A DNA stretch of 34,517 nt from an uncultured Clostridia bacterium (GTDB lineage Bacteria; Bacillota; Clostridia; Christensenellales; Borkfalkiaceae): assembly GCA_947626305.1 (NCBI GenBank), contig CANQRP010000007.1, forward strand, positions 1 to 34,517. The letters run 5' to 3'. The notes below the pieces were generated by a model. That model saw only the letters and a list, made by a program, of their open reading frames with translations, was not told the DNA's origin and made no database searches. Positions 25,470-32,892 of the stretch are shown here, in pieces. Position numbers and translations under genes: made by a program. Positions within the stretch are counted from its first letter, which is position 1, and every line of letters starts with the position of its first letter.

Positions 25470-26564
25470 TCATCGCGGGCGGTATACCCGCACATAGTCC
25501 ACATACATGGCGGCGGATACAAACTCCTCGGGCGGCTCTCTCCCGCCGTCGTAGTTCCCCCCCACCGCCAAATTCAACAGAAGATAGAAGGGAACGTCAA
25601 ACGGCGCGTCGGGGTTCTCCTCCTTGCTCACCGCGCCCGTCCAATAGTCCTTTTTGTCCACGCGGAACACTTCCCGCCGATCGATATACCACACGATCCC
25701 CTCTTCCTTCCGTTCCACGCCGTAGGTGTGCCATTCCTCGGTACTCGACGAAAGCACGGTGTCGCGGGTAAGATAGGTGTGCCGGTTGCCCGCTCCGCCG
25801 CCGAAGTGCAGCGTGGTGCCCACCACGTTTTTGCGCCTGCCCTGCGCCTCCATGATGTCGATCTCCCCGCTGTACGGCCATCCGCCGTATTCGTTGCGGG
25901 TGGAAGTGCGGTCGGTCGGCTGCGGCAACGCCCAAAAAGCGGGCCACATCCCCTCGATCGCGGGGGTCTTCATGCGCGCCTCGGCATAGCCGTAGGTGAA
26001 GGAAAACGCATCCCTCGTGACGATGCGCGCGGAGGAATAGCTCCTGCCCTCGGGCATCTCCTCCCGCGTTGCGGTGATCCTGAGCGCGCCGTCCTCCAAG
26101 GAGACGGCATCCTCCGTATAATATTGTTGCTCTTCGTTGCCCCAATATACGGGACCCTTCGTGCCGAAATAATCGTCCCGCACGCCGAGCTGAAAATTCC
26201 ACTTTGCGGGGTCGAGACGGTCGCCGTCGAATTCCTCCGAGAAGGCGAGGACGTAGGGACCTTCCACCGTGACCGCACACGCCGCGCGCGCCGCGCCGCA
26301 AGAGGCGTAGATCGTCGCCTCCCCCACGGAAAGCGCCGTCACCGTGCCTCCTTCGTTCACCGCGGCGACTTCGGCGTTGTCCGAACTCCACTCCACGGGG
26401 GAACCGTCGGACGCGACCGCCGAGAACGTGCGGGTCTCCCCCACTTCCAGCACCGCGCTGTGAGGGGTGAGATCGACGGTGACGCGCTCCGCTCCGCAGC
26501 CCGCAAGCGCAAACGCGAGCACGGCGGCGAACGCTCCAACTTGTACCAAACTTCTTCTCTTCAC
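25470..26564 (-). CDS. GH16 beta-glucanase (laminarinase-like) lipoprotein
   Basis: Endo-beta-glucanase of family GH16, 364 aa from the GTG at 26564. This start gives a classical signal (MKRRSLVQ ... FALAGC, Cys23). A longer frame from GTG 26591 lies inside a perfect hairpin and has no ribosome site; neither start has a strong one. An Ig-like (BIG2-type) domain follows at about 28-100. The GH16 domain (about 105-364) holds the catalytic E-I-D-I-M-E motif: nucleophile Glu234 and acid/base Glu239 in this numbering, with the helper Asp236. Flanking FWALPQ and GTTLHFGG are as in laminarinases. The product would cut beta-1,3- or mixed-link glucan into oligosaccharides for the GH3 enzymes. It has a strong promoter and an unusual structured leader; the CBM lipoprotein and second GH3 downstream may be in the same operon. 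Confidence 0.92.
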   Translation of the reverse strand: MKRRSLVQVGAFAAVLAFALAGCGAERVTVDLTPHSAVLEVGETRTFSAVASDGSPVEWSSDNAEVAAVNEGGTVTALSVGEATIYASCGAARAACAVTVEGPYVLAFSEEFDGDRLDPAKWNFQLGVRDDYFGTKGPVYWGNEEQQYYTEDAVSLEDGALRITATREEMPEGRSYSSARIVTRDAFSFTYGYAEARMKTPAIEGMWPAFWALPQPTDRTSTRNEYGGWPYSGEIDIMEAQGRRKNVVGTTLHFGGGAGNRHTYLTRDTVLSSSTEEWHTYGVERKEEGIVWYIDRREVFRVDKKDYWTGAVSKEENPDAPFDVPFYLLLNLAVGGNYDGGREPPEEFVSAAMYVDYVRVYRPR

Positions 26565-26583
26565 GTTCCGATTACTGTTTTTT

Positions 26584-26653
26584 GTCTGCACACCATGTGT
26601 GCAGACAGGGACGCGTCCCTGTTTTTTTCCGTCTGCGGGAGAGCTTCTCCCGC
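26584..26653 (-). promoter_or_regulatory. Structured 5' leader of the GH16 gene: three consecutive perfect hairpins
   Basis: 26584-26606 has 10-bp arms GTCTGCACAC/GTGTGCAGAC with loop CAT. 26606-26621 is the 16-bp palindrome CAGGGACGCGTCCCTG. 26635-26653 has 8-bp arms GCGGGAGA/TCTCCCGC with a 3-nt loop. All lie between the promoter and the start codon. On the plus strand the middle hairpin is followed by seven T residues, so it could also stop transcription coming the other way. Confidence 0.7.
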
Positions 26654-26675
26654 CCCGATCCGTTCGACTTGCCCT

Positions 26676-26704
26676 ATTATAATCTCTTTTTCAACAAATT
26701 TCAA
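26676..26704 (-). promoter_or_regulatory. Strong sigma-A promoter of the GH16 gene
   Basis: Minus strand: TTGAAA (26704-26699), 17-nt spacer, TATAAT (26681-26676). The leader to the start codon is about 105 nt. Confidence 0.85.
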
Positions 26705-26764
26705 GTACCTTTTTGAATTTTCCGTAAAAAAAACACAATTTCGCGTTTTCGACTCACACTTTAA

Positions 26765-26798
26765 GAAAACCCTTTGCCATGATATGACGGCAAAGGGT
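26765..26798 (-). terminator. Intrinsic terminator of the right-hand operon
   Basis: Perfect 10-bp arms ACCCTTTGCC/GGCAAAGGGT (26769-26778 and 26789-26798) with the minus strand continuing TTTCTTAAAG, 30 nt after the histidine kinase stop. Confidence 0.85.
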
Positions 26799-26828
26799 GA
26801 GAAATGTTCAACGAATGCGGAACGAACG

Positions 26829-28124
26829 TTACATCGCTTGGGGAAGCGGCAGCAAAATATTCAGGTTGAAAATGCCCCGTTCCGCCCGCACGGTGACGGA
26901 ACCGCGGTACTTTTCGGCTACCATTTTGATGGAGCGCATGCCGAACCCGTGGTTGACGGGGTCCCCCTTGGTGGTGCGGGGCAGCCCGTCCTCGAAGGTG
27001 AGCTCGGAGGAAAAGATGTTCTCCATGTGGATGACCGCCATATCCAGCCGCCGCTTGACGGAAAGGGTGAAGATCCTGTCCTCCTCCGGGACGGCGGAGA
27101 GGGCTTCGATGGCGTTGTCGCAGGCGTTGCCGAAGAGGGCGTAGATCTCCGAAGGTTTGAGAAAATCGATGCAGGCGCCGTCTACGATGCAGTTGAACTG
27201 CACCTTGTTCTTCTCGAAGAGAAGGCTCTTTTCGGCGAGGAAGACGTCGAGCACCTCGTTGCCCGTGTGGTAGCTCGTCTCGTACACCTTGATCTTGCTC
27301 GTGATCTCTTTGAGCTCCTCCGGTTCGAGGCGGCTTTCGAGGAGGGCGATGTGCCGCTTCATGTCGTGACACTTTACGTTGATGATGTCGATCGTCTCCT
27401 TGGAGCGCTCGTATTGCTCCTTCTGCTTTTCCACGAGATGTTCGAGCACCGCCTTTTCCACGGCGAGCGCCTTGTTGCGGATGAGGCTGTATTCGAGCCC
27501 GAGGGTGAACAGGCAGCACAGGATGCCGTAACAGGAGAAGGCGGACAGAAGGGAGGGGTCGGTGGTGAGGAAGTCGTGCGAGTTCTCGTACAAGTGCAAA
27601 ATGATGGCGACGATGATGATGGCGAGCCCGAGAAAGAGGCTGGTCCGATCCGCCCGCTTGCCTCCCCGCGCCCATTCGCGGATGGGGTTTTTGAAGAGGA
27701 AGAAGACCGAACTGTACACGACGAAAAAGAAGACGATCGTGATGATCATGCGGAATACGCTCTCGTAGCCGAAGCGGGTGAAGGAGAGCACGAGAGAAAT
27801 GCAGCGGAAGTAGAGGTGCTGGGTGGCGACGCCCCCCACCGTGCAGAAGAGGGCGTCCCATACGCTCGTCTCGGTGCACAGCAGCACCCCGCCCCCCGCA
27901 ATGGCGATCATGACGATGTATTTGAATGCAAGCCAGAGCGCCTCGGCGTGGATGAGCGCCCAGATCATGGACGCGGCGAGGAGCAGGAAAAACACGAGAA
28001 GATAGCGCAGGACGAAAAACCGTCTGCGCTTGTAGTGACAGGCGAACACGGAAAACGCCGCGAGCAGCTCGAGCGCGTACCCGTTTTCGTAGATGAAATT
28101 GAGAATGGCTTCCGATGCGTTCAT
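26829..28124 (-). CDS. AgrC/GHKL-type sensor histidine kinase
   Basis: Membrane sensor kinase of 431 aa. The N-terminal half (about 1-225) has six or seven hydrophobic segments with no extracellular sensor domain, as in peptide-sensing AgrC-like kinases. A coiled coil (about 228-250) leads to the phosphoacceptor His253 in KCHDMKRH. The GHKL ATPase domain follows (about 325-431), with an N box FGNACDNAIEAL and a G box HGFGMRSI. ATG 28124 overlaps the stop of the LytTR regulator gene (ATGA), so the two are translationally coupled and form a pair. No agrB or agrD gene is next to them, so the signal is unknown. It is the last gene of the operon, before a clear terminator. Confidence 0.92.
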   Translation of the reverse strand: MNASEAILNFIYENGYALELLAAFSVFACHYKRRRFFVLRYLLVFFLLLAASMIWALIHAEALWLAFKYIVMIAIAGGGVLLCTETSVWDALFCTVGGVATQHLYFRCISLVLSFTRFGYESVFRMIITIVFFFVVYSSVFFLFKNPIREWARGGKRADRTSLFLGLAIIIVAIILHLYENSHDFLTTDPSLLSAFSCYGILCCLFTLGLEYSLIRNKALAVEKAVLEHLVEKQKEQYERSKETIDIINVKCHDMKRHIALLESRLEPEELKEITSKIKVYETSYHTGNEVLDVFLAEKSLLFEKNKVQFNCIVDGACIDFLKPSEIYALFGNACDNAIEALSAVPEEDRIFTLSVKRRLDMAVIHMENIFSSELTFEDGLPRTTKGDPVNHGFGMRSIKMVAEKYRGSVTVRAERGIFNLNILLPLPQAM

Positions 28125-28831
28125 TTCCCCTGTCCCAAATAGTTGGCAAGGTCGTTCATGAATTCCTTGCGCTTGGGTTGACTGATCTTGAGTTCGTCCC
28201 CGTTCTGCATGGTGAGGAAGAATCCCTTTACGCGGAAGATGTATTTGAGGTTGACGAGGTAGCAGGCGTTGCAGCAGGAGAAGTTATAGGGCGCAAGCTC
28301 CTCCCGAAGCCCTTTGAGAGAGCCGATCTCGGCGTACTCCCCCCGCGCGGTGTGATAGGTGAGCTTGTGCTTGCGGATCTCGATGTAATAAATGTCGCCC
28401 GAGGAGATCTGCACGGGACCCTGCTTGTCGCGGATGAGGAGGAACTTCCCCTCGTTGGCGCTGACGATGGAGAGCGCCTTGCGCAGCTTGAACACCACCC
28501 GCTTGTAAGAGAGGGGCTTTACGATATAGTCGAGCGCGTCCACCTCGTAGCTCTTGATGGCATAGGACGTCATGTTGGTGACGAAGATGAGCACCGTCTG
28601 GCGATTGGCTTTCCGCATGCGCTGGGCGGCTTCCATGCCGTTGACGCCGGGCAGCATGATGTCCATGAACACGATGTCGAAGGTCTTTTCCTTCTCTTCG
28701 AGAAAGGCGTTCGCCTCCGGAAAACGGGTATAGGAAAACCGCTCGCCGGTTTCCGATTCGTAGCGTTTGAGACAGTCGAGAAGAGCGGCAGCTTCTTCGT
28801 CGCTGTCCTCGACGATCGCGATATTCACCAT
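28121..28831 (-). CDS. LytTR-family response regulator
   Basis: AgrA/LytR-type transcription factor of 236 aa. The receiver covers 1-120 with an intact site: Glu8/Asp9, Asp57 in FMDIMLPG, Thr85 and Lys106 in IVKP. The LytTR DNA-binding domain covers about 135-232 (DIYYIEIRKHKLTYHT, FSCCNACYLVNLKYI). ATG 28831 has GGGGGAG 6 nt upstream. It is the partner of the kinase that follows with a 4-nt overlap. The 79-nt gap from the ROK kinase gene holds a small hairpin and no obvious promoter, so it is probably part of the same long operon. Target promoters are not evident in the window. Confidence 0.93.
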   Translation of the reverse strand: MVNIAIVEDSDEEAAALLDCLKRYESETGERFSYTRFPEANAFLEEKEKTFDIVFMDIMLPGVNGMEAAQRMRKANRQTVLIFVTNMTSYAIKSYEVDALDYIVKPLSYKRVVFKLRKALSIVSANEGKFLLIRDKQGPVQISSGDIYYIEIRKHKLTYHTARGEYAEIGSLKGLREELAPYNFSCCNACYLVNLKYIFRVKGFFLTMQNGDELKISQPKRKEFMNDLANYLGQGK

Positions 28832-28869
28832 AACATTCTCCCCCGAAACGTTTGCGCTCTTCCACGGCA

Positions 28870-28884
28870 CTCCCCGTCGGGGAG
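28870..28884 (-). other. Small hairpin between ROK kinase and LytTR genes
   Basis: CTCCCC-GTC-GGGGAG, with no T tract on the minus strand. It may reduce rather than end transcription, or protect an mRNA end. Confidence 0.4.
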
Positions 28885-28910
28885 CCGCAAACCGCCGTAC
28901 CTTTGTAAAG

Positions 28911-29873
28911 TTACAGTCCGCTCCGCTCCATGGCGTAGGCGCAGGCGCCGTACAGCCCCGCGTCGTTGCCGAGGGAGGCGCGCACGATGTCGAGCGCGGC
29001 ATATGCCTCGGACGCATAGATGTTCTTCACCACGAACTGCCGCACGCGGGAGATGAGGTACTCCCCTTCGTTGGAGACCCCGCCCCCCAAAATGATGACT
29101 TGCGGGCGAAGCAGATTGACGATGTTCGCGATCCCCTCGCCGAGATTCTCGACATAGTCCCTGACGATGCGCTTGCCGTACTTGTCCCCCGCGCGCGCCG
29201 CGTCGAAGGGGGTCCTGCCGTTGACGTCTTCGAGCCGCGGCGTGATCTTCCACATGAGGGATTCGGGATGCTTTTCCATGGCGACGCGCGTCTCCCGTTT
29301 GAGCGCCGTTGCCGAAGCGTAGCACTCGAAGCACCCCTTTCTGCCGCAGGTGCACAGCCTGCCGCCCTTATGGATGACGGTGTGCCCGAGTTCGCCGCCC
29401 GCCGAGCGGTAGCCCTCGAAGAGCTTCCCCCCGAAGACGATGCCGCCGCCCACCCCCGTGCCGAGGGTGATCATCACGCTGTCGCCGTAGCCCTTGCCGC
29501 TGCCGTACTTCGCCTCGCCGAGCGCCGCCGCGTTTGCGTCGTTGGTGACGTAGACGGGCAGTTTTGCGTGCGTGGATACGAGACGGGCGAGCGGGACGTT
29601 CGTCCAGTGGAAATTGGACCAGATGACGACGCTCCCGCTCTCGCTGTTGATGACGCCGGGCGAGCCGATGCCGATCGCCGCGACTTCCTCGCGGTCGATC
29701 TCCTGATCCTCGATGAGTTGGTCGGCAAGTTCGGCAAGGTGCCGCGCCGTCACTTCGGGCGCGTCCTCCGCGCACGTTTCGCAGCGCGCCATGCAGAGCA
29801 CGTTCCCTTCTTCGTTCATGAGCCCCGCCTTGGCGCTCATGCCCCCGAGGTCGATCCCGATATAATACTTCAT
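28911..29873 (-). CDS. ROK-family sugar kinase (glucokinase-like)
   Basis: Cytosolic ATP-dependent sugar kinase, 320 aa, probably turning glucose or a related hexose from glucan breakdown into its 6-phosphate. The phosphate-binding motif near the start is GIDLGGMSAK, with Met12 in place of the usual Thr. The catalytic Asp112 is in TNDANAAALGE. The ROK zinc site is complete: His164 (ELGHT), then Cys174, Cys176 and Cys181 in CTCGRKGCFEC. TLGTGVGGG and LGGGVSNEG are also present. ATG 29873 has GGGGAGGA about 4 nt upstream, 14 nt after the glycosyltransferase stop. A longer frame (to 30041) overlaps that gene and was rejected. ROK repressors would carry an N-terminal helix-turn-helix; this one does not. 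Confidence 0.95.
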   Translation of the reverse strand: MKYYIGIDLGGMSAKAGLMNEEGNVLCMARCETCAEDAPEVTARHLAELADQLIEDQEIDREEVAAIGIGSPGVINSESGSVVIWSNFHWTNVPLARLVSTHAKLPVYVTNDANAAALGEAKYGSGKGYGDSVMITLGTGVGGGIVFGGKLFEGYRSAGGELGHTVIHKGGRLCTCGRKGCFECYASATALKRETRVAMEKHPESLMWKITPRLEDVNGRTPFDAARAGDKYGKRIVRDYVENLGEGIANIVNLLRPQVIILGGGVSNEGEYLISRVRQFVVKNIYASEAYAALDIVRASLGNDAGLYGACAYAMERSGL

Positions 29874-29887
29874 ATCATCCTCCCCTA

Positions 29888-30913
29888 TTATCCCAATTTC
29901 ATCCGCCGACAGAGCATACGGTACCCGTTGACGAGATAAATGCCTCTCAGCTTCCAAGGCAGCAGCGTTGCCGAAAGCACATAGGTCCGGTAGCGCAGTT
30001 TGCGGCAGAGCGCCGCGTCCTTTGCCTTGATGTGCGCCCACATGTCGCGGTAGATCTCCCGCCGCTCGCGGGTGTCCTCCGCGCAGATGAAGAGCTGCGT
30101 CGTCATCATATAGTTCGCAAGCGCATGGTACATGTACCGCCGAAGCCCCCGCGTTTGGTCCTTGATCTCCCGATAGGTCCAGCGGTCGGTCATTTCGAGC
30201 ATTACGCGCACCATCTGTTTATAGCGGAGCACCATGTTGGAGATGTTCACCGACTGGTCCGCCCTGCCGATGAAGTAGCGGTAAAAATCGATGTCGAGAT
30301 AGAAGATCGTATTCACATAGGGAAGCGGGACATAGGAAAAGATGTCGTCCACATAGAAGGTATGCTCGGGCAGGACGAGCCCGCTCTTTCTCAGCACGTC
30401 CGTCTTATAGACGAGGGAGTGCATGAGCAGCATGTGCGCATAGTGGAATCTTTTTACCTTCTTCCAATCGGTGAGTTTGCCGGTGGACAACTGCCTCCCG
30501 TATCGGTTCACGTGCGACGTGTTGTCCGCAGCGTGTTCATACACATAGTTCACGATGTAAAGGTCGGGCAGGGACTTGGAGGCGGAATGGGTGCGGATGG
30601 CGCCGAGCAGCGTTCTGAGCGCCCGCTCGTCCACCCAGTCGTCCGAGTCCACGACCTTGTAATACAGTCCGCGGGCGAGTTTGAGCCCCATGTTCACACC
30701 CGAACCGTGCCCGCCGTTCTCCTTGTCGACGACCCGCACGATGTCGGGATAGTTCGCTTCGTACTCCCGCGCGATCTTCAAAGTATCGTCCTTGGAGCCG
30801 TCGTTCACGATGACGATCTCCACGTCCTCTCCCCCTTTCAGGAGGCTGTCCACGCATTTTTTCATGTAGTGCTCCGAATTGTAACAGGGCACGGCAAAAG
30901 TTAGTATCTTCAT
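29888..30913 (-). CDS. Family 2 glycosyltransferase
   Basis: GT-A fold transferase of 341 aa that moves a sugar from a nucleotide donor, probably to a surface polymer or lipid carrier. The N-terminal domain shows VPCYNSEHYM, IVIVNDGSKDD and the metal-binding DSDD (Asp89-Asp92). The C-terminal half (about 200-341) is helical and basic with no clear membrane span, so it is likely peripheral. It starts 3 nt after the phosphatase stop, with no separate ribosome site evident, so translation is probably coupled. Its place beside a GtrA-like protein suggests a cell-envelope glycosylation step. Donor and acceptor are unknown. Confidence 0.9.
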   Translation of the reverse strand: MKILTFAVPCYNSEHYMKKCVDSLLKGGEDVEIVIVNDGSKDDTLKIAREYEANYPDIVRVVDKENGGHGSGVNMGLKLARGLYYKVVDSDDWVDERALRTLLGAIRTHSASKSLPDLYIVNYVYEHAADNTSHVNRYGRQLSTGKLTDWKKVKRFHYAHMLLMHSLVYKTDVLRKSGLVLPEHTFYVDDIFSYVPLPYVNTIFYLDIDFYRYFIGRADQSVNISNMVLRYKQMVRVMLEMTDRWTYREIKDQTRGLRRYMYHALANYMMTTQLFICAEDTRERREIYRDMWAHIKAKDAALCRKLRYRTYVLSATLLPWKLRGIYLVNGYRMLCRRMKLG

Positions 30914-30916
30914 AAG

Positions 30917-31735
30917 TCAAACCAAATATTTTTTTCTCAACAGAAGGATGTCTGCGTCCGTGATGCCGAGGCATTCTTTGCAGTAGCCGACGATGCTTCC
31001 GTAGCGTTGTTTCATTTCCGCGATGAGGCAGGAAAGATATTCCCGCCTGGTGCGCATGAGCCCGAAGAGGATGCGCTTCAAACGCATGCTGGTGGGCACG
31101 AGCACGAGCGCCGTGCGGTTGACAAAATAGCGGCGCCGCAAAAATTTTCCCGAGAGCAGATAGTCGCCGAGGATCGTCTCCTCGTCCACGCCGAGCAGCG
31201 CTTCGATGAGCATGGCGCAGATGCCCGCGCGGTCCTTCCCGCTCATGCAGTGCCAGAGCACGCACCCCTCGCTCTCCGCGAGCACGGTGAGGAACCCCTT
31301 CAAGCCCTCCTGTCCCTCCGCGGTGAAGGCGATGCTGCGGTAGACTTCCTTCATGTAGGCGTCGATGCTGCCGAATTCCCGCTTGATACGCTCGCCCTCT
31401 TTTTTGACGCGCACCCGCTCCTTTTCGGTCGATCTCAGGGGGTCGTACTCCCAGGTGATGCCGATGGTGGGAACACACAAAACGGGCAGATGGATATACC
31501 GGCTGCCCTCGATCGCGACATCGGGATGGGCGCTGCGCTCGCTCTCGATGCGCAGGTCCACCACCGTCGTTACACCTCTCTCCCGAAGGGCGGAGGCGGT
31601 CTTTTTCGAAATTTTGCTCAGATCGCCGCTGCGGATGAGTTTTCCGTATGCGACGCTCTTCCCGTCTGCCGCCGCCATCCCTCCGAGATCGCGTGTGTTA
31701 TTGAGTTTTCCGAGCTTTATCCGGTCGACGTTCAT
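30917..31735 (-). CDS. Tyrosine/serine protein phosphatase (Y_phosphatase3-like)
   Basis: Protein of 272 aa with the cysteine-phosphatase loop HCMSGKDRAG (Cys163, Arg169) and the N-terminal NTRDLGGM motif typical of the family of MptpB/LipA-like phosphatases. FGSIDAYM and YLLS also fit this family. It has no signal peptide and is cytosolic. Substrates in the family include phosphotyrosine, phosphoserine and phosphoinositides. ATG 31735 follows GGGAGG by a long 10-11 nt spacing, and CCTC just before the ATG could pair with that site, which may lower translation. Between a GtrA-like gene and a GT2 gene, it could control envelope polysaccharide synthesis; that is inference. Confidence 0.88.
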   Translation of the reverse strand: MNVDRIKLGKLNNTRDLGGMAAADGKSVAYGKLIRSGDLSKISKKTASALRERGVTTVVDLRIESERSAHPDVAIEGSRYIHLPVLCVPTIGITWEYDPLRSTEKERVRVKKEGERIKREFGSIDAYMKEVYRSIAFTAEGQEGLKGFLTVLAESEGCVLWHCMSGKDRAGICAMLIEALLGVDEETILGDYLLSGKFLRRRYFVNRTALVLVPTSMRLKRILFGLMRTRREYLSCLIAEMKQRYGSIVGYCKECLGITDADILLLRKKYLV

Positions 31736-31762
31736 CGAGGAAAAAGCCTCCCGCTTTGTCGG

Positions 31763-32875
31763 TTATTTGATCGTAAGTCCGAGCCGCGCCATCACTTCGG
31801 TGTAGACGCGGGTCTTTTCCGTCTTGACGTCGATCGCGGTGCAAGCCGCCTCGAAGTTGTGCTCGATCCGCTCTTTGAGTTCCTCTTCGCTCTTCTGCGC
31901 TTCGGCGAGCTCTGCGACCTTTTGGGCGAGCTTCTTTTCGGGAAGTTTTGCCTTGCGCGCGTCTTCGAGCGCCTTTCGGGCAGCCTTGGTCTCCGCTTCC
32001 GCCGCGCCCGCCTTCTTGACGGTGGCGAAATATTTGAGCACTTTGGAGTTCACCTGCGTCAGGGACTGGTGGTATTCCTTTTCGGAATTGGAGCGGTCCG
32101 CCTTGTCCTGCGCCGCCTTGTAAGCCTTTTCCGCCTTGGCGATCTTCGCCGCGGGGGCCTTCGCCGCCACGAGCTTTTCGTACTTCGCCTTCGCCTTTCT
32201 TGCGACCTTGTTGTTGTCGGGGAAGATGACGAGGAAGATGAAGAAGAAGATCACCATCGAGATCCCGCCCTGCGCGATCATGACGAGGATGCTGTACAGC
32301 CAGGGAGCCATTATCTTCGATGCGGGCGGGATCCAAAGCCCGTTGATCGCATTGCAGAACAGCGAAACGAGCACCCAGCCGATGAAGTACCACATCGCCT
32401 GGTACCACGGGTTGCCGTGGGAGCGGTAGGTGATGTTGCGTTGGAGCGGGAAGTTGATGCACTGCGCCGTGAAGGTGGCGAGTTCAAATGCGATAAAATA
32501 TCCCAAGCCGCCCCCGATCATAACGGCGCCCGCCTTATCGTACACGATGTCGTAGCCGAGGATATTCCAATTATAGTCCACGCCGAACAGCGAGATCGGG
32601 ATCTTGGGCCACATGAAATCGGTCCCCGCAAGCCCGATCCCGAACAGTTCGGGCAGGAAGATGAGAACGAGCATCTGATAGATTGTGACGCCCTCGGAGA
32701 ACACGATGAAGAAGAACACCATGTAGAGGATGTTGGAGAAGGTGGGATGCTTATCGGCAAAGCCGTACCAAGCGGAGAGCCACCCGCGCCAGATCTTCTG
32801 GAAGAAGGCGACAAAGCCGTTCTTCGAATAGGGTCTGAGCTGTAATTGCAGATCTTTTTCGGTATATTTACTCAT
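31763..32875 (-). CDS. GtrA-like membrane protein with C-terminal coiled coil
   Basis: Protein of 370 aa. Residues about 40-235 hold four hydrophobic segments with a spacing and an NFPLQRNITYRS stretch that recall GtrA proteins, which help flip or use lipid-linked sugars. Residues about 240-345 are a Lys/Ala/Glu-rich coiled coil, which GtrA proteins do not usually have. ATG 32875 lies 17 nt after the upstream GH3 stop, with GGAGAG upstream. Its position beside a GT2 transferase supports a role in lipid-linked sugar transfer. The family call is from pattern, not a search; a different four-helix membrane family is possible. Confidence 0.7.
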   Translation of the reverse strand: MSKYTEKDLQLQLRPYSKNGFVAFFQKIWRGWLSAWYGFADKHPTFSNILYMVFFFIVFSEGVTIYQMLVLIFLPELFGIGLAGTDFMWPKIPISLFGVDYNWNILGYDIVYDKAGAVMIGGGLGYFIAFELATFTAQCINFPLQRNITYRSHGNPWYQAMWYFIGWVLVSLFCNAINGLWIPPASKIMAPWLYSILVMIAQGGISMVIFFFIFLVIFPDNNKVARKAKAKYEKLVAAKAPAAKIAKAEKAYKAAQDKADRSNSEKEYHQSLTQVNSKVLKYFATVKKAGAAEAETKAARKALEDARKAKLPEKKLAQKVAELAEAQKSEEELKERIEHNFEAACTAIDVKTEKTRVYTEVMARLGLTIK

Positions 32876-32892
32876 CTTATTCTCTCCTTATC

